Positions 1-11,088 are shown, numbered from the stretch's first letter. The stretch: DNA of 64,000 nt from Ophiocordyceps camponoti-saundersi (nom. inval.) (GCA_003339415.1 PDHQ01000142.1:23327-87326), one strand, 5' to 3'. Translations and numbers: made by a program. Notes: generated from the letters alone by a model not told the origin.

Positions 1-754
1 CAACTCCAACTGACCCTACCCGGCTGTCCAGTGTGTAAGTTCAAGCGAATTCCCCCGTGAAGCTGCAGAGTATGTACTGACATGGCTGGAAACACTAGAT
101 TGTGAGTCCGCCCCTCGATATGGAGACGAGCTGGTTAACGTCAGTCCTAACACGATGGACGAATAGCCTGTAAGTTGAATTGCTATTCCTACCCAAGAAT
201 CACATGACAGATGATTTGAAACTAATACGACTAAAAATTCTAGTATGTAAGTTATATTCCACGGCCTTTGTATAAAGGGCCGATGCTGATGCTTCTGGCG
301 ATACCAGGGCGTAAGTCTAACCCCGTCACGTCACGTTGCACGATTGACGAAAGTTTGACAACGAACAAAAAAAAAACCTCTAGGCGGTAAGTTCTAAATA
401 CAGCTTACCCATGACTCATTGACGATGGTATGCTGATGATGTTGGACTTACTAGGTCGTAAGTGCAAGCCCGTGAAGAGCACCCGACATACATATGTGCA
501 TCAGAGGAGCTGGCTAATATGTCCGTCGATTACCAGCAATAAATTTCAAGCTGGATCGGTATCGAGAGACGAGTTATCCGAGGCGACGAGTCGATGGTTG
601 GCTTGGGTTTCGGTTGATGGGCGGAGCTGCAAAGGGGGGTTTCGACGATGGGAAAGGCAGGGAAAATGTGTCGAGAGTAGGAATCAGAGAGGAAATGACA
701 AGGTTCGACGAACACTACAGAGACATGCTTCGCAGTATCAGCGCCGTTCGCTAG
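1..754 (+). CDS. 3' part of a gene with seven 3-nt exons, product unknown
   Basis: The gene begins left of the window. Eight consecutive 3' splice sites and seven 5' splice sites are visible. The exons between them are 32-34 (TGT), 99-101 (ATT), 167-169 (CCT), 244-246 (TAT), 308-310 (GGC), 384-386 (GCG) and 455-457 (GTC), and the last exon starts at 537. Three reading frames are possible. If introns fall after codon position 1, the microexons read Y-S-L-W-R-G and the last exon continues for 71 residues to TAG 752-754, ending in a charged helix-like stretch (EEMTRFDEHYRDML). If introns fall after position 2, the frame runs to TGA 814-816. If introns fall between codons, it reads C-I-P-Y-G-A-V-Q and stops at 540-542. 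I prefer the first because its C-terminus looks most protein-like, but this is a judgement. No family is recognised. Confidence 0.72.
35..536 (+). other. Tandem array of seven complete short introns
   Basis: Introns, all seen directly: 35-98 (64 nt), 102-166 (65), 170-243 (74), 247-307 (61), 311-383 (73), 387-454 (68), 458-536 (79). Six begin GTAAGT and one GTGAGT; six end TAG or CAG after a branch-point match (TACTGAC at 75-81, CCTAAC at 146-151, ACTAAT at 221-226, TGCTGAT at 284-290, TTGAC-type near 355, TGCTGAT at 431-437, GGCTAAT near 512), and all seven end YAG. An eighth intron is cut by the window edge and ends at CAG 29-31 after ACTGAC 9-14. The introns are not copies of each other, so this is not a recent introner burst. 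Confidence 0.85.
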
Positions 755-816
755 CTGTGCTCGGGACGTTGCATTTTGTATCTGCGAGGTCTGACCGGAT
801 TGTCGCCCGTTGGTGA

Positions 817-1210
817 TGTTGAAAAGCTCCCTCCCTCTCAGGAAACAAGTGATGATGTCATCTCCTCCAGTCGAGATGTATGTGGTATGTAGGTATACAG
901 TATTGGTGACATAACATGCCTAATGAACAGATGATGACTTCCTTCATAAACTGAGGTGCATGAACCACCGCGATGCGATGAGGTGACACAGACAAATTAC
1001 AATATATCCGAGGCTTGCACAAGTTGGATGAGTGCTTTCTTAGTCAACTACCACCTTGTGTACAGGCCATGCATGCGGGGATCCGAGCCCTGCTCCATCT
1101 CAACTCCTCCTCCTCCTCCATCAACAGTTTAGGCCCGAAGAAGCCGAAAGCATAAACTCAAGATATCCCTTTCCAACCACCACCATCCATCCATCCAGCC
1201 AACAGCTGCC
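817..1210. other. Intergenic, no gene seen
   Basis: This is the spacer between the multi-intron gene and the EthD-like gene. It carries CT-rich sequence (about 1090-1200) typical of a fungal core promoter and 5' leader just before the EthD start. Nothing else is recognised. Confidence 0.6.
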
Positions 1211-1522
1211 ATGTCCGCCGTCATCATCTTCTCCTATCCTCGCACCGCCGACGTCAAGTTCGACCACGACTATTACACAGCGAGACACATGCCCTTCGTC
1301 GCCCGGACATGGGCCAAGCGCGGCATGCGCTCTTGGGAAGCCTTTCGCATGGCCGACGACGAATCAAGCGTGGCCGAGTGCGCCCTTCGCTGGGACAGCA
1401 TCGAGGCTTTCGAAACGGCCATGAAGGAAGAGGCGACCGAGGTTCTCGCAGACGTCAAGAATTATTCCAACGTCTCCCCAATCATCCGCAAGGGAACCGT
1501 TGAAGGGCAGGGGTCAGCATGA
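1211..1522 (+). CDS. EthD-domain small protein
   Basis: Single-exon 103-residue protein. It begins MSAVIIFSYP and carries the short ferredoxin-like dimeric alpha/beta-barrel pattern of the EthD family: an opening beta strand, then Y-Y-x-x-R-H-M-P (residues about 26-33), and a closing A-D-V-x-N-Y-S-N-V-S-P segment. EthD proteins were named from ether-degradation operons; in fungi many are small accessory proteins or aromatic cyclase/decarboxylase-like enzymes. The sequence does not identify a substrate. The start is the first ATG after a pyrimidine-rich leader, and the length is typical for the family. No biosynthetic cluster surrounds it, so a housekeeping or detoxification role is as likely as secondary metabolism. 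Confidence 0.85.
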   Translation: MSAVIIFSYPRTADVKFDHDYYTARHMPFVARTWAKRGMRSWEAFRMADDESSVAECALRWDSIEAFETAMKEEATEVLADVKNYSNVSPIIRKGTVEGQGSA

Positions 1523-1945
1523 GTGGATGGCTTCGCCGGGGGAAGGTCAAGTTGATGCTTAGTTAGGTAGGGTAACAAGACAGAAGAGAAGCGGAAACAT
1601 GTGCCCTCTTCCTCCGACGACTATGAAGCACGTGTAAACAGCGTCTTCTCTCATAGACACGGAGTTGACGCTTCTCATGACGCATATTACAGAACCCCGG
1701 CGCTATCTAGAGATTCCAGCCCTACATTCACTCACGCAGTGAAGGCCATCGCCTGCCCCTTCCTATAACCTCGGATGATGTACATGTCCTCTGGCCTCTC
1801 TTGGTTTGATATCATGCACACATGCCAGCATGCCATTTCGAACGTATAATCATAACGCAAGAAAGCAGGGAAACAATAACACAGAATTAGAGAGGCGAGA
1901 GTAAAAGGGACAAAACAACAACAAAAACAACAACGAGAAGCGCCG
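1523..1945. other. Convergent 3' spacer
   Basis: This lies between the 3' ends of the EthD-like gene (+) and the BTB gene (-). It is an A-rich 3' UTR-like sequence with no additional gene. Confidence 0.6.
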
Positions 1946-4900
1946 TCACTCTCTATCACCCTTGACGCACTTCCCTTTACCCTTCCCCTTCCCCCTTCCC
2001 TGTCCCTTACCTTGCCGTGAAGATTCCCCCCCGGCAGTACGAGTAGCCTCGTTCGCCCTAGCGTTACCTCGCCTCCCCGGCCTATGCGTACTTCCAGTGC
2101 CCGGATCCTGCAGTTTGGTCTGTCGCTTGGCCTCTTCCTCCTGTGCTCGTCGGCTCTCTAGATCCCACCACTCCTGAAAGGCCTGCTCCTGTTGAATTTC
2201 CTGCAGCGAGCGCTTGGCCACGGCCTCTTTCGCTAGCTCCTGCTCACGTTTCTGTTGTCCGATGATGTCTGCCATGCTCGCCCCCAGCGACGGGCCCGCC
2301 TTGGGTGCTGCCGTAATGTAGGATCTGGAATGGGGTACCAACGGCTCCTTCTTACTGGGGCCGGCAGCTCCCGGCACCACCGCCGCCGCCGAGCCGCTCA
2401 TCCGTCCCTGTCCCGAAAATCTCGTGTCGGGAGAGCCTGTCCGCCTCGGGTTCAAATATGGCCGTGTTTGGGGGGAAACAGCTGATGGCTTCTTGACCTC
2501 CGCTGCGGCCCGTTCCGCCGGCAGGGTGGTGTCAAACGATGTCTTCGAAGTCGCTCCGACCACCTTCCACGGCTGTGGTCGGCTGCCTGCCGTGATTTCA
2601 GGATTCCCAGAGGCCTGCAGCGGAGACTTTTCGACTTGCGTGGCCGCCTCCGCCTGCATCTGCAGATGTTTCTTGCGCTCCTTCTGTGACATCTTGACTG
2701 GTGCTCTGCTGGAAGACGGACTCCTGCTGGCCTGCGCCGCCAGGCCTGAAGTGAGCGTCGATTTGGAGGATGCTTCAGACATGATGTCTCGGAGGTCAAC
2801 TCTCGACCCGCACAAGGCCGGAGATGCCCAGGGCCCACTCGCCTTTCTCAAAGGCACATTGGCTTCCAGAGGGGCCTCTCCGCCGACTCGCTCGGTGCCG
2901 TGGGTCCAACCTGGGCTGAGAGGTGATATTGTTTCCTCATCTGCTGGCTTCTTTCCTGTGCCGCTTCGCCACGCATCCGGCAGTTGCTGCAAGTTCTCCA
3001 GACCAAAGTGCGGACTTGATCCCGAGACACCTGGCATAGACGAGAGCGGACTGGCGGCCTCGAATGTGACTTCATCGTCCATACTGAAAATCAGATCCCC
3101 TTGAGATTGCTTGGAGCGCAGAGTCGGGCTGGCTTGTTCGCTTCGGCTTGCTTTGGGAGTCGTGCGATTTCTTTCGACTGGCGGTGTGACGGTAGAAACC
3201 TCGTCCAGACTCCCGACACGTGCCTTGTACAGAGAAGGAATCCTTCTCTCCTCGTCCTTATGCGTGAGCTTGAAAGCCATCTCTCTCACTCGACGCCGAC
3301 GCTCTTCATCAATATCCGCCACGAGGTCTGGGTAGTTTTGATGCAAGAAGAGCTCGAACCTGCCGCTTCGAGTTATGGGGTATCTCGCCAATTGGTTACG
3401 ACGGACCACTTGGTCCAGATCTTGAAGGAGCTCTTCATCAAGAGAGTCGAGCAGGTGGTTCTCCAGCATACACTCCAAGTGTAAGGCCATGAACTCCAGT
3501 CCGGCATCCTTGAACTCGGTCACTGAGCAGGGGCTGATCTCATTTAGGAGATTGCAGATATTTCGCGTCGTGACAAACCTTCCAATCACGGACTGGCAGA
3601 TCTGAGATAGGCGATCGAGCATGAGTTCGTTCGCAGCGCCCATGACGTTGAGGACAATCTCCGAGAAATCGTCGACAGTAGGCATCGCTACCTCGTGAAA
3701 CATTTCCTCGCCAACATCGGCATAGAGATATTTGAGGACATAGCGGAACGTGTCAAGGCTGATGTGTTTCAGGTCGATGCTCACGAGCTTTGAGGCGGGA
3801 GACTCGCTGCGTCGCTGGAACAGCCATTGTCCCCGCGACCTTCCCTGGAACATACCCTCGAAGAACGGGCACCTCTGGCACATGAGCTGGCTGTGCACAA
3901 CGACATCCCCACCGTGCAGCTGGAGAAGGACGTCGCCGTCGTCGAAAAATGCGGGATCGGAGATGGCTTCCATCATGTCCGCGTTCAGGGAGCGTTTAAC
4001 CCCGGTTTGCAGCCGCGCGGCCGCCTCAAGTTGTGGCATGTGAAGCTTCGTTGCCAGCTTCATGACCTCAGACCGAACTTGGCGAAAGCGGTTCCGGGAA
4101 CTGCACGCGTGTCGCCAGCCCGACACGATCGCGTCTTGATATGCAAACAACACCACATTTAAGATGGTGTGGACGTCAACACCCGCAAAGGTAATCACGA
4201 CTTTGCCATTGTCGAACTCGAGACAAAAAGTGTCCGAGTACGAGGTGCTCATTGTCCCCCGACGAAATGCGGAAAAGGCCTCTCGCAAGACGCGACTTCG
4301 CGCGGCGAGAACAAAGCCGTGAACTGGAACCGTTATATTGGGAGCAGCGGTAGTTCGGATTCCGACATCCAGACCCGCGTGTTGAAAACAGCAAGGGGCT
4401 AAGTCCCGTTCCACGTCTAGAGACCGTAGTATCTCATAAGGCACCGGGGTGAGCTTGTCTTTCAATGCAGCCTGCTCCCAAGAACTATTCGACTCATTAA
4501 TGTCACTGAATGGCTCGGAAGGCTTGAAGTCTCGCAGGCAACACAAACGAGCTGTGTCTGCCCAAAGCGACTGCTCTGCGATCTTGATGCTATCGGACAT
4601 GATGCTCTTGTCTCTTCTCACGGCAGCGAATGCTCCGAAGACAGAGCTCCGAACGTTGACACAGTCGGTAATGTACGGCACTCTCTCAAACTTGAAGTCC
4701 TTCTTGATACTCGACGACGGGAAGCCCGTGACCTGGACGTTTGGACGTTCGACTCGCTTCCATACGGCCCCGGATTTCGTACACAGAATGACCGAGCCAT
4801 TTTCACCGACGCTGACTGAGGAGACACCGTCCTTTTTCGAGTTCCAAATGCGCTTGGGCTGCGTCACAGCGCTTTTCATCTTGACTGGATTGGTGGTCGA

Positions 4901-6661
4901 GCCGGCGGGCTGGCTGGTATCTCCCTGGTGGTTGATCTGCATGGTAAACAAATCGCCGCGAGACGTAACGGCCGCAATCGTTTCGCCGCCCGACGTGATG
5001 TATCGAATCTCTCTCCAGCTGTAGTCGAGGCTGCGGGAGAAGGACTTTCCCACTAAATAATTATTGCCCAGGATGTCGGGAACAGGAAACTTGACCAGAT
5101 TATAGCCGTAATTAGTGAAGACCCAGACGGTGAAGTTGGAGAGCAAGCAACTCGTGGCCTTATCAATGGCAGAGACCATCTCGATAGGCGACGACAGGAG
5201 CGATGCCGCAACTCTTCGAGGCGTCTGTTGCACATCGAGGGATCGAGAGTCCGAGTCGACGACGGCAAGCTGACCAGCGTTGCGTCCCCAACAATACAAG
5301 GATGAGCTCGTATGTGCAACCGAGTGGATGGCGGAGGCGGCAACTCCTATGATAAGTTCTTTCTTCAGAGCGCCGAAGACCTGGCGCGGCGTCAAGCTCA
5401 TTGGCTCTTCGTCGGCCCTAGCTGGCGGGGGAAGAGCGTAGCCGAGTTGTGCATCTGAGTTGAGTCCGCACGTCCAGAGCTCGCCATTGTCCGTAACGAA
5501 CATGGTGTGGTTTTGTCCGAGAGCGACAGCTTGTATTTTGCGGTCTGCGAAGGGGCCCTGCACGGGTAGAAACTTGAACTGGGTGTTCTCGTGGCCTAGT
5601 CCGAGTCTCCCACCTCTTCCAACTCCACACATGTAAATATTTGACACTGGGTCAGTCGTCAAGACTGCGCTGTGGAGTTTCGACATGACGACTTCTTGAA
5701 TGACGATCGGTTTGTCCCGTATCAGATTGGGGATGTTCTCGATTTCTGGCGGCGATGAGGGGCAGTCCGTATCCCGCCCTTGTGTAGGCGACATGTGAAG
5801 GCGACGAAGCAACCCATCCGGCCGCTGAAGCGAAATGCGCTTTGGGACTTTGTAGTCGTCATCTAATAGCCCGAGCGACACGTTCTTATTGCTGCCGAAG
5901 ACATAGAGCTCGCCGCCTTCAAACGAGGGGCTCCTGCCATGCGATGGGTTCATACCGCTGGGACTAGGTCAGCTGGCGTTCCAGTCGGGTAGGAGAGGGT
6001 ATACCGACACTTGGGTCGCTTCATCGCTGCTATCACTGTCTTCGGATCCATCTTTCAAGCGCCGTGACTCTAGATCCTCCGTACACGCAGTTGTGGACAT
6101 CATCAAGTTGTAGAGGTCAAAGGGGCTGTTTCCTTCATGATCTTTCATCTTGAAGAGCTGGCCAACCTTGACAAGGGAGTGCGGCGCACAATTCACCGGG
6201 GCGCTTCGCTCGGCAGCTAGCAGCAGGCGCGCGATAGAGATATTACCCGAGTACAGAGCTCGGTGGAGTGCATTCCAACCAGACTCGGGATCTTGCACGT
6301 ACAGATCGATGGAGGGATGCTCGGCGAGGGTTTGGACAAACTGTATTGCACGAGTGTCAGTCGAGGAGGCAGCGCGCAGCAAAAGCGTCAGCCCAACGTA
6401 ATCACGGCTGTTGACCTCGCTTCTGCCCAGGCTCGTGCCGCCATCTCTGGACCTCGAAGTGGCCGAGGAGAAAGCTGAAGGCCTGCGGTTCTTGTAGGCA
6501 TTGCGCGGCGATGTGCCCAGGCCGCCGGGACTCGATCCGCCGGATCCTACCGCCGTGCTTTTGGCAGCGCTGGCGTGCGAGGTGAAGCCGCCAGGAGCCA
6601 ACAGACGCCGAAACCGGTCGACATCGTTTTCCCAGTAGTATTTCCACAGCAGATGACTCAT
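1946..6661 (-). CDS. Ankyrin-RCC1-BTB-BTB protein, IBtk/Btb3-like
   Basis: Exon 1 (6661 to about 6005) encodes an N-terminal ankyrin region (MSHLLWKYYW start; GWNALHRALYSGN at about residue 135). The second exon (open from 5953 to 1946, 1335 residues from its first Met) encodes RCC1-type repeats (about 12-400) and two BTB/POZ domains starting near residues 530 and 675. A long low-complexity tail ends in an RG/KG-rich basic stretch. This order matches animal IBtk and fission yeast Btb3-type proteins, which are Cul3 ubiquitin-ligase adaptors (family knowledge). A clear GTATAC donor (6004) and GCTGAC-CTAG-TCCCAG acceptor region (5959) lie between the exons, but exon 1 ends in phase 0 and every nearby acceptor leaves one base, so the joined frame breaks. 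An indel in the sequence or an unusual splice is needed. Confidence 0.85.
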
Positions 6662-8706
6662 GGGCCGAAAGCGACGAGGGAGCTCTGCTTGGCGCTCGAA
6701 GCGACACCTCGCTGTGACTCTCAGTGACGGATCACGGCTTGTTTAAAGGTGCAGCTTGCGGCGCCAAGGTGCTTCGAGAAACAAACAGGAATCGACGGTC
6801 AGTTGAATCGTCCGAGGGGGGTCTGCGACGGGAGGATACGGAGTTGAGGAGGCTTCCGAGATGAGTCCGAGATGGCTGGGGGTGAGGAACGGAGTTGTGT
6901 TGAGATGGCGCAAATGAATTGTGGTTACCTAGCTTTCGTGCGTACCTTAGAGGCTTAGTCCCCTACAGGCTGGCTACCAGGCAGTCTGGAGCTTTAGAGG
7001 TGGGCACCTAGGTTCTCGAGAGTCTAGAGTGCGAGTCACGTGTCCTTATGCACATGAGTGTACGTATAGTATCCGAAGATCCGGCTAGATGCACCCTTGC
7101 GCATTCCCTTTTGCTCCAGTAGTGTTTACCCTAACCCTGAGGACGACGTGCCTCAGCAGCTCACCCTAATCTTTCTGGCTGTTGCTCTAACCCGGCTGTC
7201 TCTTCTTTTTATTTTCTTGGCTACCCGTGTCAATCCTTACTTTACCCCGGAGCCAAGTTTCCATCGGTATTGAAAGACTTGGAAAAAGGCTTTCAACTTC
7301 CCCTTCTAATGTGTCTCCATTCCAAGCCCACATACATACATGCAACATATGTGTGGCAAAACCTCACAGTTTCCTCGACTGCATACATATGTATCCTGGT
7401 TCTGTGCTAGGATCCGAAGAAAACCACCCACGTACCTATCTAGGTAATCAATCTGATATCTCGTGGTTTGATTGCATAGACAAATTTTCCGGTCCTGACT
7501 ACCTACATGAAGTTCCATATAACGAAGAGCTCCTTCACACTTTAACGCGATTGTAGGGAGCATAATCGAGAGTACGGTCTAAGCAAAGATGATAAAGTGA
7601 AAGCTTCTCCTACCGAGCACGCCGTGGCCGAAAGTACGTGTATCGACAGTCTCCGTTCGTTGAGTTCGGTTTGGACAAATAAGCAAACAAGCTCGTCGTC
7701 TGATGTTTATTAGATCTTTGCCCCCCCCCGTGTTAGCACCGGGCTCGCAATCTGCACAGCCTCCCTATGTATGTATGTATGTATGCATGTATGTATGTAA
7801 GTAATTCTTCTTCTTCTGAATAGCTCTTGTCCTTGACTCATCGTCTGTCTTGTGGGCGTTTCAAATGTCATATCACGAGGTTTCATGCTTCCGACTGATA
7901 TGACTACGTCAGTATTCGTGGCCGACGGCTAAGGCTCTAGTGTCCCCGTCTTGTCGTCCCTGCCATGAACGGTCAACCCCCTCCCGTCCCGTATCGAGTC
8001 TGAGGATTCAGAAGCATATCCCCTCTCTGCTCCCGAAACTCGAGCATGGATGAGAAGGAGGGACACCATCTATGCTTATTGCCTAAGCTTTGAAGGGTGC
8101 TCTGCAACGCTCATTTCGCATTGTCTCAGGCAACCTGCGAGAGAGTTAGGTATCCCTGGCATAGCTTTGATCCCCAACGATTACGACTTAACAAGTGTCC
8201 TGCACGTTAGTCAGTTGCGGGCAGGCACATGTGCCGAAGAATTCTTCACGAGGGACGGATGTCGTGACTAAAACGGACGAGATCAACCTTTCTGCCCCTG
8301 ATTCTGAACCTATCTACCTACTAGAAGCATGAGGTGAGCTTTTCAAGGACACGACTCGCTCGTCTGAGGCACTGGACTGAAACTAAACCGTCCCAAGTCA
8401 TGGAGCACCAAAGGAATCCGTTCCCCGGAGTAGTGTATGTCGTCGCGACGGCCGCCGCCATACCGGCGGCCGCGGTAGTCTCATCGTAACTTGCAGACTA
8501 GCGAGAATTCACCTGTCCTTTCCTTCGGACGAGCCCGGCTTCTCCTTACTCGAGCCATCGTAAAATGTTTCGAGAGGCCGTGAACTAACCCGCCATGTTT
8601 CTTTACAAGACGTATTAGTCTTGCTTATTTATATGCGTCGACTCTCTGCTTTTCAGTTTTCTCTCAACTACTTTCATCAGTCAATAAATTTCAGTTCATC
8701 GCCAAC
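6662..8706. other. 2-kb gene-free region
   Basis: This is the promoter side of the BTB gene and the upstream region of the carboxypeptidase gene. It holds an ACCTAGGT palindrome (7006-7013), a short CCCTAACCCT telomere-like stretch near 7128-7138, a TACCTATCTAGGTA near 7433-7446, an ATGT microsatellite (about 7767-7802) and a 9-bp-stem hairpin (8449-8472). A 109-codon open frame at 7227-7556 has no protein-like features. Confidence 0.6.
7767..7802. repeat. ATGT/TATG microsatellite
   Basis: About eight tandem copies of TATG with one variant (TGCATG). Similar short TATG arrays recur in other spacers of this window, near 20860-20882, 21329-21345, 22757-22781, 63041-63063 and 63415-63428. Confidence 0.9.
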
Positions 8707-10561
8707 ATGCATTTTACACATCTTCTCGGTATTTCTGTGCTGGCCGCATTGCCGAAATGTTTTGGACAAGAAGATAATAAAACCGCTCCGAGTTTGACAG
8801 TCAGAGAGATACCAGTAAGACCCGAAAGCGATACCATATCTTCATCTGCCTTGCATTCGTCTGACAATTGCCTGCTCATAGGCTGAGATATGCGGGAACA
8901 AAAATTCTTTCGCAGGTTTCGTCAAGTTCCCGCCCAAAACAATGATAACGATCCCACAACCCAACCAGATGAACTACTTCTACTGGTATTTCCCTGCTCA
9001 AGAGAAACCCGAAGAGTCACCTGTCGTTGTATGGCTGAACGGTGGGCCTGGAGCAACGGGTATGACCGGGGTCTTCACAGAAAATGGTCCCTGCAGAATC
9101 GATAAAGACCTGAAACAGAAGCCGAATCCCGACTCATGGAATAAGAAATATAACATGTTGTATATCGATCAGCCAATCCATGTCGGCTATAGTCATGATG
9201 TCCCTACTAAGGGTATCGTGGATTTGGTTGATGGCGATATTCTTCCCAACGCGACACCTGAAAAACTTGGACTGGAAGACGAATTATCGTTCCTTCCAGG
9301 AACCTTTAGTTCTCAAGATCCGGCATCTACTGCCAACACTACGCTAACTGCGGCTCGACACTTTTGGAATTTTATGCAGGTATTTTCTAAAGATTTTCTC
9401 AAAGATCACCCTTCAGATGGCACTTTAAGTATCTGGGCGGAGTCTATTGGGGGTCACTACAGCCCCGTCTTTGCCCGATTTATTCAGGACCAGAATATCC
9501 GGATCTCGAAGGGTAAACTACCCGACTCGAAACCCATCAAGCTGTCCACTGTCGGCATCATGAATGGTTGCGTCGACACGGAGACAGAAGGTCTCTCAAA
9601 AGCAGACTTTGCCTTCAACACAAACACTTACGGCATTCAACAAATCTCCGAGGCCGAACGAGATAAGGCCCATGCCTTGTTCGAAGAGAAGGATGGGTGC
9701 CGAGACCTACTACGCCAATGCGAAGCACTAGGGGCTGCTCAAGACATTGCATATGAGGGGAAGAACAAAGAAGTGAACAAAGCCTGCTCAAAGGCGGAGA
9801 AAGTCTGCTTCGAGTCAACTTGGGGCGCATATTTCAACCAAACGATTCAGAGATCGACGTTCGACATCACACAATGTGGTTTCGGCGGAGACCCTTTCAG
9901 CGAGCCCTTCCAGGAGTATTTGAACCAAACCAAGATAATCGAGGCCTTGCAAGTTCCCGTCAGCTTGACTGCCTTCTCAAATGCCTGCTTCAAGGGGTTT
10001 CAAAAGACCGGTGACGGTGCTCGAGGACATATGCGTGCGATTGCTTCTCTTCTAGACATCGGCATTCCTGTAGCCATGGTTTACGGGGACCGAGACTGGA
10101 TTTGCAACTGGAAGGGCGGCGAACAAATCAGCAAGGCCATCAATCATACCCAAGCCGATCTCTTCAGCCAATCTGGATACACCAATGTGGAGGACGACGG
10201 CAAAACCGTCGGCCAAGTCCGCCAACAGGGCCTGCTTTCATACACGCGGGTCTTTCAAGCCTCCCATTTTGTCTCCTATACTCAGCCCAAAGCTTCCTTC
10301 ACCATCTTTGACCGTGCCATGCAGGGAAAAGACATCGCCACGGGAAAGATTACAATCGACGGTGACTTCACTTCCCAGGGCTCGGCTGAATCCACGGCTT
10401 CCTCTGAAAAGCCTGCAGTCACCCCCCCGGTCTGCCATCTTCTGGCTTTGCGTGCGACTTGCTCAGAGGGGCAGATTAAAGCTGTGGAGGATAATTCGGC
10501 AAAGATTGAGAATGGCATCATCACAAGCCCGGGTATCGAGTCGGGAGCGTGCCCGGCATAA
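8707..10561 (+). CDS. Secreted serine carboxypeptidase (peptidase family S10)
   Basis: Two exons, 8707-8814 and 8882-10561, with a 67-nt GTAAGA...TAG intron joining in phase 0 to give 595 residues. A signal peptide is visible (MHFTHLLGISVLAALPKCFG). S10 landmarks appear in order: the substrate-binding VVWLNGGPGATG segment, the nucleophile Ser in W-A-E-S-I-G-G-H-Y (about residue 223), the Asp in Y-G-D-R-D-W (about 438) and the His in A-S-H-F-V (about 497), so the triad is intact. The nucleophile elbow reads ESIGG rather than the usual ESYGG. Family members remove C-terminal residues from peptides in the vacuole or outside the cell. The signal peptide and secreted neighbours favour export. The ATG was chosen because it gives the signal peptide and a phase-compatible intron. 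Confidence 0.93.
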
Positions 10562-10836
10562 GTAGCCCGCGATAAAGTCAACAAACCGTTTAGTTGAGAA
10601 GATACATAGGCAGTTGAAAACACTAGTTCCTACAACATCATTCACTGAGCTGTTCAAAGAAATTGACTTGATTGAAGTTTGAGAACAACAGGCAGATTCC
10701 GTACTAGCAGTTCAAAAGAAACCTGGGACCAGGACCCCAGATGTTCAATACAAGAGTCATGGCAATGAGTTATGGAATACCCAGTCAAGGCCTCGTATGA
10801 CACGCGGTATATGACAACCCGTCCCAAGTTTCCTCT

Positions 10837-11088
10837 TCATTTGCAACCCCATGAGCAGGAGCAGTCACTTTGAGCTCCTAGGTAGGTGCAGCATTGCCAG
10901 AAAGCAGATAGATTGTCCGAGATGGTTCCGGATGGGCAGCCCTTTTCCTGACCTCGATATTCCCCGCCAGCCTTTTCGCAACAGGTTTCCGTATATCTGT
11001 CATGCACCGTTTCGTTTTTCCAGCATTTGCAGGCGAGTGTAGCAGATAAGAGAGACATGGAATAAGTTATTGTGAGGCCGTACTTCAT
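10837..11088 (-). CDS. Small cysteine-rich secreted protein
   Basis: From the Met at 11088 the protein has 83 residues: a signal peptide (MKYGLTITYSMSLLSATLA) followed by a mature part of about 64 residues with 10 cysteines. The cysteine pattern starts C-K-C and includes C-C pairs twice, ending C-S-C-S-W-G-C-K. An upstream in-frame Met at 11127 would bury the signal peptide, so the inner start is preferred. Size, secretion signal and paired cysteines fit effector-like or antimicrobial-type secreted proteins. No family is recognised and no function can be assigned. It lies next to, and convergent with, the secreted carboxypeptidase gene. Confidence 0.7.
   Translation of the reverse strand: MKYGLTITYSMSLLSATLACKCWKNETVHDRYTETCCEKAGGEYRGQEKGCPSGTISDNLSAFWQCCTYLGAQSDCSCSWGCK

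Noticed and set aside
35..463. Regularly spaced GTAAGT units taken as a CRISPR-like or tandem repeat array
   Set aside because: Only the 6-nt donor, branch point and acceptor recur. The intervening sequence is unique and the order of signals is exactly that of introns in a eukaryote.
7227..7556. 109-codon open frame as a gene
   Set aside because: No domain, signal or splice context; another frame is open on the opposite strand over the same bases.
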